64,000 nucleotides of DNA from Caprimulgus europaeus (Eukaryota > Chordata > Aves > Caprimulgiformes > Caprimulgidae). Below the pieces are notes generated by a model. It had not been told where the DNA came from. It did no database searches and saw only the letters and a program-made list of their open reading frames with translations. The position numbers and the translations under genes were made by a program. Below, piece after piece: positions 46,999 through 58,897 of the stretch. Every line of letters starts with the position of its first letter. Position 1 is the stretch's first letter. The stretch spans positions 119,686,246 through 119,750,245 of the forward strand of contig OU015523.1 in NCBI GenBank assembly GCA_907165065.1, in the 5' to 3' direction.

Positions 46999-49928
46999 GT
47001 TTTACTGGAAGTTATGATAGTTAAGGTTTTGTTACCTATTTCTAATTCAGGTACATCATGTTAAATTTCTTGCTTGCTCTACATTATTATGATAGTTTTA
47101 GAATGTCAAGAAGGTTAGAAATTTCACTATTCCAGTATGCTCTAAGTTGGTGTGATTAAAAAGCTTGTAGGAAGAGAGGATGTATAGTTTGTACCACCTC
47201 AGACTGCAGTGGGAACTGAATCTATGTTGCCAACTCCAGGATCAGAACTCAAGGGGACCAAGGTGATGATAACCTGAGTCAGATAACCTGTGCAAAAAAC
47301 AGTGTCATGTTTTTTTGTGGGGTAATGGAATGAAGGACCTTGCCTGAGCCACGGAGTTGAGAGCGATGTTGACTGCCAAGCAAGGCTTTCCTTTCTGTGT
47401 TTGCTGTTAAGTGTTGTCAGTTCAGTGCATAGGGGTTGTGAAACCAAGCACTGAACTCCATCTTTTGAAAATAAATGACCCCACCCTCACTATTGAACAT
47501 TATGGAGAAGCAGTAATGGACATATATCATTCTGCTGGGGATCATGACCATATATTAGACTAAATCATAATTTCTAAATAAATAAAAGAAAATCAGGTTA
47601 AAAGACCAAATCAATTGTGCAATGTTTCAAAGAAATAAACCTGCCAAACTTAAGTAAAAGTTAATATAAAAACCAAAACAAAACATAAGAGCCTGGTGCA
47701 TTACTTGAAATGTAGACCATTTTCTTTGTCCTCTGTGAGTTATGACTTCTTGTGCAGGTTATTTGCAGTTCTTTATAAGTCTATAGATTAGACACTTCAA
47801 ATTCTTTTTATCAACTGTCCTGAGAGATTTTACTATGAAGACTCAGAGAAAAAAAAAAAAACACAAAAAACCCAAAAAAACCTTCTTCTGGAAAAATAAT
47901 CAGTTTTTCACTTAGACAAACTTTAATTCCTACATACATTTCCAGATGCCTGTTGAATACAACTATGTGCCACAGTTAGATAAAGCTTGGAGTAGTAATA
48001 TATGGAAAGTGTACGTGAAAATACTATTCAAATGTAATAATCAGAACCTGCTTATCTACTGTGTATAATAAAATATCTTTCAGGGAAGCTGACTGATTTT
48101 GCATTTTTGTCCCACATATTTCAGCCTAGTAAAACATGTATAATTGGTCTTCAGTTGATTTTCAGTGGGGTTTAATTCTCTACTGTGCTACCCCAGCTTT
48201 GTGTTCACATTTCTTTGATAATGTCAACAAATGAAGGAAGCATTAAAAAGGAAGAAGGAATTAACTAGAATAATTTAAAATTAGAGAAACTGGCTTTGCT
48301 AAAGGGACACACAAATTACATATGGAGCCAATAAAAGTTCAAGACTGGTCAACTGTGCATTTAAGTAAATGGTTCTGCCACTTCAGAGGTTCATTAGTTG
48401 AGATGCTAGGGGTTTTTACACAAGGCATCAAACTGTAATTCCTTCTATAGACCTGGAACAACATAGATCTGTGACGAAGGGAATAATAGGCCTTTTATAT
48501 GTTTATTTTTGCTTTTATTTCAGGAATGCTCATTAAATAGTATGGAAGTCTAAACTGAAACAGCTAGATTATCCCCCATGGCATGAATCATTGTAATTGT
48601 CTTTAGACTTAAAAAAACACAGTTGCAAAGCAAAATATATGAGCTTAAATCTCTTTATCTCAGCATTGGATTAGTCCATGAGGGCATGTGCAGTGTAACA
48701 GAAGCTCAGATGTCAAATGTAAACTTAATAAACCACTATTTCTTAATCATTTTCTCCATATCTTTATGTCTTTATTTTAAAATATGCAAGAGTATTCCCT
48801 CTTTCCTTAGACAACACTTTCTATATCATGCCTGAAAAATAACCTAACCTCATTAAATACAGAGAAGCCAATGTTTCAGCATTGGTTCATGAGACTATTT
48901 AATAAAATATTTCTGAAGTCTTATAATTAAGATGATTTTTCTGCATTTTATATCTTGTAGTCACTGCCAATATGAATATTTAAAGTGAATAATGTAACTG
49001 GAACATGTAAGAAAAATGTGAAGAAGTACCTTGAATCTTTTGAAGCATTTAACATATATTCACTTCTATAACAGTTTACCAGAATGGATAACTGACCTGC
49101 AGATGGGTGAGCAGTTGTATTCTCTTTGGCTAGACCAGTATATGTGACTGAATAATCTAGGCCAGGATTTTGACTGTCTGAGCTGTATTACTCTGTTTCT
49201 TAGCTGCAAGGATGCTATTAGTTCACCTACAGCTTCACTTTGATCATATGTAAAGTATTCTGGTTTTGAGACTGTTCTTTCATACCTTCAAGTACATTTC
49301 AGAGTTATGTTTCTGAAACTTTGTGTCAGCATTCTTCATAGAGTCACCAGGTTTTGAAAATGGAATAAAATCTCTTGCTTTATGTCTGTTCTTCAACCTT
49401 TTAATGTAAACCTTTTTTATTTGACTGAGATTGCAGAATGATCTACTTTTGTACAATGGATCATCTCCCTCAATTTAAACCTTTCAACATTTTCTCCCTC
49501 ATATTGTCAGTGCAGGGTATGATCTTGTCACCATACCCTACTATGTGTTTTGTCTTTACCCTTTAAAGATTTTTTTTTTCATTTACATCAGCCCCACCTA
49601 TTGCTTTTTTATATCAGACCCAAATTTTGTATCTACATGTTTTTCTTCTTGCCTAATCTAATAGACTATATGTCCTGGCAGTACTTCTGCTTTTCTTTCT
49701 ATATGAAGGGGTATGGAGAAGATCTCTTAGTTAAAATCAGTAAAATTATCACCCTGCCTTTCATCTCATCTTTTCTTCCTATTTCTTTCTCTGCAGCCTC
49801 TATCAAATGCTATGGTTTCAAAAGCTACAGTAAGCTTTCTAAAGTTTATTCATCTTTACACTATTGTACAATTATTTTTCTTCTCAGATAAGTATGGGAT
49901 GAAGATCTAGATTTTTTCAGTTTGCAAA

Positions 49929-49944
49929 ATATATATATATATAT
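49929..49944. repeat. (AT)8 microsatellite
   Basis: Eight uninterrupted AT units. Confidence 0.85.
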
Positions 49945-52900
49945 TTGGTTTTGCTTAAGTTTCAGCCTGGATTGGAATATCTTTTAAATTTCTGGTGAAT
50001 TAGAAACTTCCTGGATCTTGCAGGTTCTTTGGGAAAATTGATTGTTTCAACACAAATTTCACAGTTTGAGAAATTGACAAGAATATCAATGGTAAAGAGT
50101 TTCAAGGTCTTCGAGTACTGAACAGAGACACTAAGAGGGTAGAAAAAACTCCCACCACATCCTGTTTTGAACTCGGTGAAAGTCTGTCAAAACCTATATG
50201 TGTCAAATGAAATGAAATGTTTCAGGTTCAGCAAATGTTTGGGTTGGTGGGTTTTTTTTTTGTTTGTTTCTTTGTTTTGGTTTTTTTTTAGGTTGTTTAA
50301 ATTAAAAATGTCTGGAAAGCTTTACTCCTTCATCTCAAAGACACTTTCTAGTATTTTTATTTCCTGGTATGTTTTCTCCCCATTTGATATGCATCTTGAT
50401 TCTCATATTCTAGAGTGCTAAATTAGATAATGAGTATCTACCGTGAATACTGAGGAAATAAAGTATTTAAATATATTGCTAGTATTATGAGAGATCAATA
50501 AAGACCTGTAACATTTGAAAACATTAATATAGCAGCTCATATGTGATTGTACTTTGAAACACTTAAATACAAATTCAGTGATAAAAAACACCAACCCAAC
50601 ACATTCTTCATGATTAAGATACTTGCAATGAGAGGAAAAAAACCTCAATAGAAATGGCAATGCATAACATATATCAGATAAGAGATCTTCCTGGGGCTTG
50701 GCACTAACATTTTGAAAATAAATTATCTGTAAAATGCAGTGCTAGTGGAAGCATCTTATTTGTCTAATTTTTCTTGCAGCATAATACTGTGTGTAGGAAA
50801 ACAGCGTGAGGTGTGGTTTTTCTAAACTCATTTAAGTAAAGATTAGTGTGGATTTTTTCATTTATAGGAGCTATTTGCATATGTACATATTATTTATCAC
50901 ATTAACTCCAAATTGGTTATGAAAAATGAGATGGTGCTGTTAGATTTAGTTCCATGTATCATCCAGCTTTATATACAGAACACTTTTAAAATACGTACAT
51001 AGCCAGCAAAATGATATAAACTCCTACAGTTATTTTCATCACTTCTGACCTATAGATTTTTATTTCTACCAATATAACTACTATTGAAAGTCTAGCAACA
51101 GTTTAAGTGCTTGTGCAGACTTTTTGTTAAAATTCCACTTAGTTACTTTTATTTACAGTGATTTTTAACTGACCTATGGCAGGGATTTCAGTAGGTGCTT
51201 TGAGGCTAAGATTTGCAATTGTGTTAAGCCTGGGGGTGAACTCTATTAAATTTATAAAGAAGTTAGTAATCTCAAACTTTTAATCATACCTATAAATATG
51301 AACAACTGAGATTTTTTTTTTATAAATCCCAAGATATTATTCTTATAAAGAGATTACTGAACATCAGCTGTCTCTTATAGCTGTGTATTTAAAGGGCCAT
51401 ACATATAAAAGGGATCTTAATTTATTTAACACACAAGCCCAGCAGATTGATACATTTACTGATCCACTCAAATATAGGTATTTTCTTGGAACTAGCTTTT
51501 AGACTGTATTCTATTTGCTATCTACAGTCTTTTAATGTGATCTAATTCCATGTTAATTTAATGTTAATAGTTGTGGAGTCACTAGGAGAGACAGGGTTCC
51601 TGAGAGCCTGAAAGCGTTTCTCCATGCAGATGGAAACCTTCCAGAAGGCATCCCATTTCTCCTACTTTTGAAAAGATTCAACATCAGAAGCTAGGTAGGT
51701 CTCCTAATCCTATAAACAAGGAAACCTGACTAAAACTCCTCACAGCTGTTGTGTCCTTCACCTTCCCCTCCACTATTTTCTTGATCACCCTGGAAGTGGA
51801 GAAGTGCTCCAAGCAAGATTTTCCTGGACTGGTTTTTCCTCTGTATTTCTACCCAAACTTTGCCCTTTCGTCCACATTTCTGTTGACAAAGGCAGCTTTA
51901 CCTCAGACCCTCATTCTTAGAACTGCAAAAGTGCTTTTACCTGCCTCTTGAAGAACCCTTGAGCTAATGGTGACCTTCAGTGACAGTTGTGCAAATGGCA
52001 GATGCTCACAGTGAAGCATTTGCTTTCATGACAGCTGTGAACTCTTTGCTTATAAAAATAATTTAACCACTAAAAACACCTTCAGGTTTTGCAGACTGCT
52101 GAAGCAGTTGACTGATGAATCAGAACTCAGTATCATTTGAACTAATTTCCCCATAATAATTCTTTTACTTACAGCTCTTTTAATAAGGCTACTTTGGTAC
52201 TGACATAATATTGTTACTAAATAGGAGAGGCAATATTTGAAGGTTTTAGCTAGAAAAGCAAGTTGATGTTATTTTTTGAAGAGAGACATGCTTATCAAAG
52301 TACCTTCAGGCCCAAAATTCTGTATCTTTGGGTTTATCAGGCTTTTTCATGTACAAATATATCTGCAGCATCTTTAATTTCAGCCTGTAATCTATTTACT
52401 TGGAAAAAAAAAAACAAAACAACAACCTAATGCTAAAGCAAGGTCTGCTTTGAAAATGTTACTTTGTAAAAATGGCAATGAGAAAGTAAATAATTTACAA
52501 TATCATACACATTCAGTTTTCAAGTAAAAAGATGTTGCTTAGTTTTCCAGATGGCAGCTCTGAAGACATCACCAGAGATCCAAAGAATTATGTTTTTATA
52601 CCTCTAATCATCCCCAGCAGTAGAGGTCTGCAGGTAGTATTTTAAAATTGTTTTAAGGGTAGGAATGTTATGCCTGACTTCAGCTATAGATTTGTCACCT
52701 AGGTAGGTCCATAGACTAGTTCTTAGTCAACAAAAGCACTTCTAGAGCTGCATACCTATTAGAGCAAGGCGTGAAACACTCTTCGGAAGTTCCTCAGCCT
52801 TGCTACTGACTTTTGGAAGAGTTTAGCTTATTGTCTTAGACTTGATGTTGAACTCTTAAGTAGGTAAAGTTAGGTAAAATTTCAGTCTTGAATGATTTAT

Positions 52901-53383
52901 GTGCTCTGAGCCCTTCAGGTGAACATAGAGGACACCATCTTGATGAATTACAAGGTACCATTTTTGGAGAAGAAGCTTGCAGAGAAGAATCTCCTGAAGG
53001 GAAAAGTGTTGACTCATCATCCAGGTTTAGATAGCCTCTTGCTGTTGTCTCTTATGCAGTCTTTTATCCATGAAAGTGAGGCTAGATCTACTAGTAAAAA
53101 AATATCAAGCTTTCTCTAGATTGCCAAATGATGTTACATAAAATATTGGGCAATATTGGGCAAAATATTGGTAAAAATACTTTATATTTATGAGTCTTAG
53201 AGGGGACTTTCTATAAAATATAAAGCCATTACAGATTTAATTACTATGCATGGATATCTGGCTAAGTCTAATTATGACAGTCAAGAAAAATGCATGCAAT
53301 CTAAAGCATCTGAAAAGCACACCAACTATTTTTGTTTGTCTAAAAACAGCATTAATGCTTCATTGTTTTTATGGGGCAATAGG

Positions 53384-53407
53384 TTGTTTTTTGTTTTGTT
53401 TTGTTTT
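53384..53407. repeat. TTTTG simple repeat
   Basis: A run of G separated by blocks of four to six T. The plus frames at 53246-53494 owe their hydrophobic middle to this T-rich tract. Confidence 0.8.
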
Positions 53408-54038
53408 CCTAAAATATTGTTTTTTCCTCTCTTTCTTATCGTTTTGAATAATCAGACAAATACTGTTGTTTCAGAATGGAATCTCCATTTATGACTGATG
53501 CTGTGTTCCTCAAGTGATATGTTCTAATTCATTAATTTAATTAAAGAGTTGTGCATATCTTTGGTGAGGGATGCTGAGTAAACCAGTCAAAATTTTGATC
53601 ATTGACATCTTTTGGTCTTAGGTTAGGTCAGGACAGACTAAACAGATGTATCAATTACTGTTCAATAACAGGATCCATGTGAAGGAGTTTTTGAGTATTT
53701 GTTACTTCTGTGAAAGAGTGATTATTAATGTGCAGAAAAATGCACAGTTGCAGAAATGTGACTGCCTCTAATTCTGCTTTTCTGGTTTGCTGGAGTGGTG
53801 GTTGTTGGAGGTCAGGAGGAGCAGAGCGCTGAGCTTGTCATCTCTGGCCATGTGAGCTTAGTCCTAGTGTCTCTGATAGTCCTCCATGGTCAGATGTCTT
53901 CAAAGGTCACACCACCACCAGCTTGGGCAACTGTGGATAGAGTGTTTATAGAGCATATTCTGAATTGATTTTTATTAGTTGATGGATGGCCCCGTGTTGG
54001 TTTAATGAGCGGCTAGGCAAGTATTGTACCATTTTAAG

Positions 54039-54066
54039 TTTGTTTGTTTGTTTGTTTTGTTTTGTT
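54039..54066. repeat. GTTT/GTTTT simple repeat
   Basis: Several GTTT units followed by GTTTT units and then a T run; the complement of the AAAC repeats elsewhere in the window. Confidence 0.85.
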
Positions 54067-54339
54067 GGGTTGTTTTTTTTTTTTAAATAATGGCTGTCTG
54101 ATTATGCTTTTTCTAACAATAGTTACATCCCTAACAAAGCAACATCGTGAAAGTCAAGCTGCACACTTCTAGCACCAGTCTAAATATTGGAGTGATGCCA
54201 GTGTAGGAGGCCAAGACACCTTTCAAAACTTAGTTATTTTCACATAGACTAACCAATAGTACAGAAGTTTAGCCAGACATGAGAAAAATAGAGATGGACT
54301 TTAGGATGAAAGAATTTTCCAGGCTCAGGATCTTAGATA

Positions 54340-54447
54340 CAGGTGTGAGCTCTGGGATTCAGTTCCCAGATGCACTCTAGATTCCCTGGATAAAATTGAC
54401 CAAATCACTTACCCTCCTCCTGGCTTTGTCCCTGACTCCTAAATATG
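54340..54447 (+). repeat. MIR-like SINE relic
   Basis: GGGATTCAGTTCCCAGATGC, then AAAATTGACCAAATCACTTA and CCCTCCTCCTGG, follows the plus-strand order of MIR (GGTTCGAATCCC...CCTTGGGCAAGTCACTTAACCTC). Diverged but in the right order over about 90 bp. Confidence 0.5.
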
Positions 54448-55128
54448 CTACTAAAAAATCTTTCTTTCTCCAAAACCTTTTGCTGTCTGCTTATCTTCAG
54501 GTGAGTCCACCATGACACTATACACTGTCTGACACAATCACTTTTGGGGAGCAAAATGACCCCACTGCAATTCATACAGAAATAATACTGGTAACACTTA
54601 CTCTGTATAAATTCTACAAGAATAGACATGCACATTTTTGGAAGAGAATCATAACAAGACTTTTTTTCATGATCCATAGAATTGCAGTATCCCTTAAATA
54701 GAAAGTATTGGGGGGAGGGGGGAAGAAAAATGCAAATGTATCTCCCTCTGCAGAAAGAATTCTCTTGTTTATGAGGAGAGTGAGATTGTTTGGAATTCTC
54801 TGTGGCAATGCACCCAGAGAGGCTGAATGGCAGAAGTTTATTGCAAATGACCCCATCTACATTTACTGCAAAGTTCATAAAACTCACACTGCTTGAACGG
54901 AGATACAAAACATAAGATTTGATTTCAGATCCTTCATTGTTTTTCTCATCGCTCTAACTAATCACATACTTTTTACACTGAACTATGATTTCCCCCCCAG
55001 AGGCAGGTGGTGTACTACTAGAGAAAACTGAAAGGAGGACTAGATTTCTAAAACCTGTGTGGATCCCTATACTTATACCAGGACCAAGAAAAAAGGGTAA
55101 TCTAGTTGTATATGCCCATAAGAATGAA
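54448..55128. other. Unique sequence with a long minus-strand open frame, no gene proved
   Basis: A 167-codon frame on the minus strand (54405-54908) is the longest one outside CR1. It has no recognisable domain, starts and ends without splice or promoter context that I can see, and its C-terminal part is the reverse of the MIR-like relic, which argues for chance. A short G-run (GGGGGGAGGGGGG, 54710-54722) lies inside. Confidence 0.45.
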
Positions 55129-55133
55129 GATAT

Positions 55134-55717
55134 TGTCATGGTTTAACCCCAGCTGGCAACTAAGCACCACACCGCTACTTGCTCACTCCCCCGGTGGGAT
55201 GGGGGAGAGAATCAAACAGTAAAAGTGAGAAAACCTGTGAGCTGAGATCAACACAGTTTAATAGGCAGAACAAAGCTGTGCACGCAAGCAAAACAAAACA
55301 AGGAATCTACTCCCCTTTGGCAGGAAGGTGTGCAGCCATCTCCAGGAAAACAGGGCTCCATCACATGTAGCTGTTACTTGGGAAGACAGATGCCATCATT
55401 CCAAACATCCTCCCCTTCCTTCTTCATCCCCCAGCTTTTTACACTGAGCATGATGTCATATGATATGGAATATCCTTTTGGTCAGTTGGTGCCGGCTGTC
55501 CCAGCTGTGTCCCCTCCCAAATTCTTGTGCACCTCCAGCCTACTTGCTAGTGGGGTGGTGTGAAGAGAAGAAAAGTCCTTCACTCTGTATAAGTTCTGCT
55601 CAGCAGTAACTAAAACATCCCTGTATTATCAATACTGTTTTCAGCACAAATCCAGAACACAGCCCCATACTTGATGCTATGAAGAAAATTAACTCTATTC
55701 AAGCCAAAACCAGCACA
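55134..55717 (-). mobile_element. Solo LTR, second avian ERVL-type family, fossil
   Basis: On the plus strand it starts TGTCATGGTTTAACCCCAGC and ends AGCCAAAACCAGCACA; in its own sense it starts TGTGCTGGTTTTGGCT and ends GGTTAAACCATGACA. It is about 584 bp. Its opening (TGGTTTTGGCT...TAGAGTTAATTTTCTTC) is shared with the LTRs at 4251 and 46344, but the middle and 3' end differ, so it is a sister family. The polyadenylation-like signal appears as TTTAAT at 55257-55262. The flanking 5 bp (GATAT and CTACT) do not match, so the target duplication is lost or the copy arose by recombination between elements. No internal viral sequence is present. I recall this LTR type as common in birds. Confidence 0.9.
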
Positions 55718-58700
55718 CTACTCTTTCCAACCTTTGTAAAACTTTATCTTGTTATCTTTTTTTGCTTAGTGTAGGCTCTAGAATTTCACATTTTCTACAG
55801 TCCTTAAGTCTCCAGGGTGTTAACTAAGATTACAACTATTGTATTTATACTGGGTCAAACTATGTGCATTTGCTGGATTGGCAGATCTGTGCGTCCTTAT
55901 CAACTTTAAAATATCAGATTGGGCACTGATGACTCCTAACAAGTCAAATGAAATAATATCTCACCTGCAGAGGGAGAAACAGGTTTGCTAGAGGATGCTA
56001 CTTCTTCAGAATAGGGTCTTTATCCATACTAACAATAGCATTTTAGATGTGGAGCCTTGGTTCAGGATGAGAAAAAATAATGAGATGAGTTCATACTTTC
56101 CTGCATGAAGTTCTATAAAAAGTCATATCATAAAGCTTGCTATAAATAATCTACCCCTGTTATCAATCAGCTTTCATCAGGACAGGTATTCTGCCAGTCT
56201 TTGCTCCACTGGCTCACTCAATGGTACATTGTGAATACACTTCTTATTTGTGAGGTCCCAGCCTGTATTCCATCATTTCAGCACTCCGCATTGTCCTTGT
56301 TATGATGGGCTGATGATTTAATGATGTAGAGTGCTAAGGAGGAAAGATGACTTCTACTTGACAAAAACCTAGAGAGACCTATTTTCACCTGGGAAACCAC
56401 AATTTTTTTTTTTTTTAGAGTTGCTTTCTTGATGAATCCAGGAGAATAAAATTTTGTAAGTAAAATCTTTATTGTATTCCTTATTCCAAACTTTCTGACA
56501 AAAAGGACAGGGAGGTGCTGGTTGAGAATGATAATATTAATAGCTGCCAATCACAGTCAAGGCCCAGATTGCTGAAACATTTACATGCCAGAGCTCCTTC
56601 CCCGTCATATCCTTCGCTCCCTTTCCCGTTCCATCCTGATCTCTTGTTTCTTCAGGTTCATATTTTTTCAGACTTCACTTCCTTTGGCAATCAAACTTTG
56701 TAACTACAAAGAAGAACTTAGATGTTTTTGGAGGCTCAATGGAGTCAATTGAAAAGGTGATGACACTGAAGGATGCTTCCTGCTTCTATTTTCACAGTGG
56801 ATATTTCACACATACTCTTTGTTATGCCTGGAACATTTTGTTACTTGCTAACTTCTAGGAGCCTCTTTGAATTAAGAGAAATTATACTCTGATGAAGTAA
56901 AAGTGTGAGTTGCTATAATGAATGATGTATTCTTTTATATTGTTAGAATGTAGAGATTTTGTTTGCATTGTATCTTGTACCTTTCCTGATGGGGCTTCTA
57001 CATATCACAATTAATAAGAGATTGCAGGTCTGCAACATTGATGTGAAAAAAACCCAAGAGGGTCTAATTGTCTCTCAGTGTGACTTCAGAATATATTTCA
57101 CTGTTGGCTGTAATACAGTTTCTAGTGAAAGAGTGAAGGAATCAAAATAACTTGGTTGATTTAGAAACAGATCCTGAAAACCATTCCATGGACATGAATT
57201 CTTGCAGTATTCCATACCTGCTAAAATTCTTCCAGATGGAGAGCTAGCTTCCAACACTTATCAGAAAGGAGCTCTAGGTATGAGGTCTGTCTAGCTGGGT
57301 TTTATCATGGTAAAAATAAATTTTATCTGGGTTATAAACTTTTTAACACAAGATCTAACATGATATTGGCAATAGCCTTGTGACTTCCACAAATGTGCTT
57401 TCTCTTTATCAGTTCCCTGTAAAAGAGACACAGCTGCTTACCACCAACTTCTCAAAACCATTGCCATTTTTAAGCCAAAAGTAGTCTTTTGTGACCACAC
57501 ACACAAAACATCACACAAGCTCCAGTATGAAAGATAACTGAATCTCCTCCCAGTGTTTATGTAAGACAAAACTTTAGTAGTCTTAACATAATGTCTCAAA
57601 ACCAGTATCATCCCTGATGTACATAAGTAAAAAGACTTACTTTTCAAATTACAAAATTTTATTTTCTTCTAATTTCGATATATCTTAAATACTTCTTTTT
57701 AGGCTTTCTGAACAAACTGACTGGGATCTTCTAGAGCTGATAGCTGGGTGGTATCATACATCTTCAGCTGTGCATACTGCCATGTTCAAACCAGAAAAGA
57801 TACCACTGGAGGGGACAGTGTAAAAGGTCAAGTTAGACTGCTCCAATTACACCCATCTGGTCATATATTGATTTACAGCCCCATCTGACTGTTTCTTTTC
57901 TTTCCTCCCACTTGCCACAGGTTAGTCTGCAGTTTTCATTGGAGAATACAGAAAAACTTTGGGCTCATGGAATTAATGGAAAGCAGGTAAACAAGAGGAA
58001 AAAAACTTTTTTTTTTCTGAATTATTTTCAAAGTCAATATCGAAAGCCTTAAGCTAGCGTCACATTTGTTGTTACTATCCAAATGGATTTCCATCGGTTT
58101 ATGATGAAGGATTTGCATTTTAATATCCAGGTCAATTTATTGTGAAAATAGAGGCATTTTTCTTGAGTCTGTTTCTGTGATGAGATGACTGATTGTCCTT
58201 GTTGACTAATGGGACAGTAGGTGGAGGGAGTGGGTGGCAGTGCTACAAACCCATGATCATACTTACAGGGCAGCTATTGATATGGAAATCCTTACAGTCA
58301 GCTTCTATCTTTGCCTATTTCGTTGCAGCCAATAAAGCTGTGATTACATTCAATAGAAATATTAAACTTCAGACTTGAGAGAGGTTAAGGGAGAAGAAAA
58401 TGAATGAGAAACAATTTTGTGAAGAATAGGAGGGGTCGGATTTTCTGTCTCTTTCCACTCATCTTTTTTTTTTTCCCTCTACCTCCCACCCCTGCTCACA
58501 CTCCCTGTTGGTGATATGGTACTGAGTTACCTTTGTTTAATCAACAGTCTGATGTGGTAACTCTTACCAGGCTGATTCTTCACATCTCAGACTGTCTGGA
58601 GCCTACTTCCATCAAGCGATGTCTTTGTACTTAACACCTTAATGGTCCTGAGGCGAGAGAGAAATAGCAGTTCTTTGAAAGGAGAATAATTACACCCAGA

Positions 58701-58840
58701 CACACAAATGCATTTGGTGCCAGATTTTGTTACCTCAAATAAGCAAAATTAAAACAAATGTCTCCTCTTCTACAGTTACAGTGCTTGTCTCTCTCTAGGA
58801 GGTTTAGGACAAATGGATTAGGAGACTAATGACATTAATG
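55718..58840. other. AT-rich unique sequence, no gene seen
   Basis: No frame above about 90 codons and none with a domain. A T run at 56404-56416 lies inside the minus frame 56278-56550. No repeat family is recognised. Confidence 0.5.
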
Positions 58841-58897
58841 ACCTAATCCTGTGCCCTTTAAATCCAAGAGAATTTTGCCATCGACTTCAATGGGAAA
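58841..58897. repeat. Ancient palindromic amniote repeat relic
   Basis: ACCTAATCCTGTGCCCTTTA, then AGAATTTTGCCATCGACTTC and AATGGGA, closely follows a repeat theme I recall as widespread in turtle, crocodile and bird genomes (GATCCTGCACCC...TTTTGCCATTGACTTCAATGGGA). It may come from an old DNA-transposon-like family. The assignment is from memory. Confidence 0.5.

Larger units (their letters stand above)
47004..54339. other. AT-rich unique sequence, no gene seen
   Basis: More than 7 kb without a recognisable gene. A higher-GC patch at 47185-47460 and one at 51590-51960 are unclassified. A 113-codon plus frame at 49550-49891 is Phe/Tyr/Leu-rich and lies in T-rich DNA. Simple repeats: (AT)8 at 49929-49944, a T/G-rich run at 50251-50292, a TTTTG run at 53384-53407 and a GTTT run at 54039-54066. 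Confidence 0.5.

Noticed and set aside
49550-49891. 113-codon plus-strand frame
   Set aside because: Its Phe/Tyr/Leu-rich content follows from T-rich DNA; no domain, splice context or start context supports it.
54710-54722. GGGGGGAGGGGGG as a G-quadruplex
   Set aside because: Only two G runs without proper loops; a normal intramolecular quadruplex is not supported.
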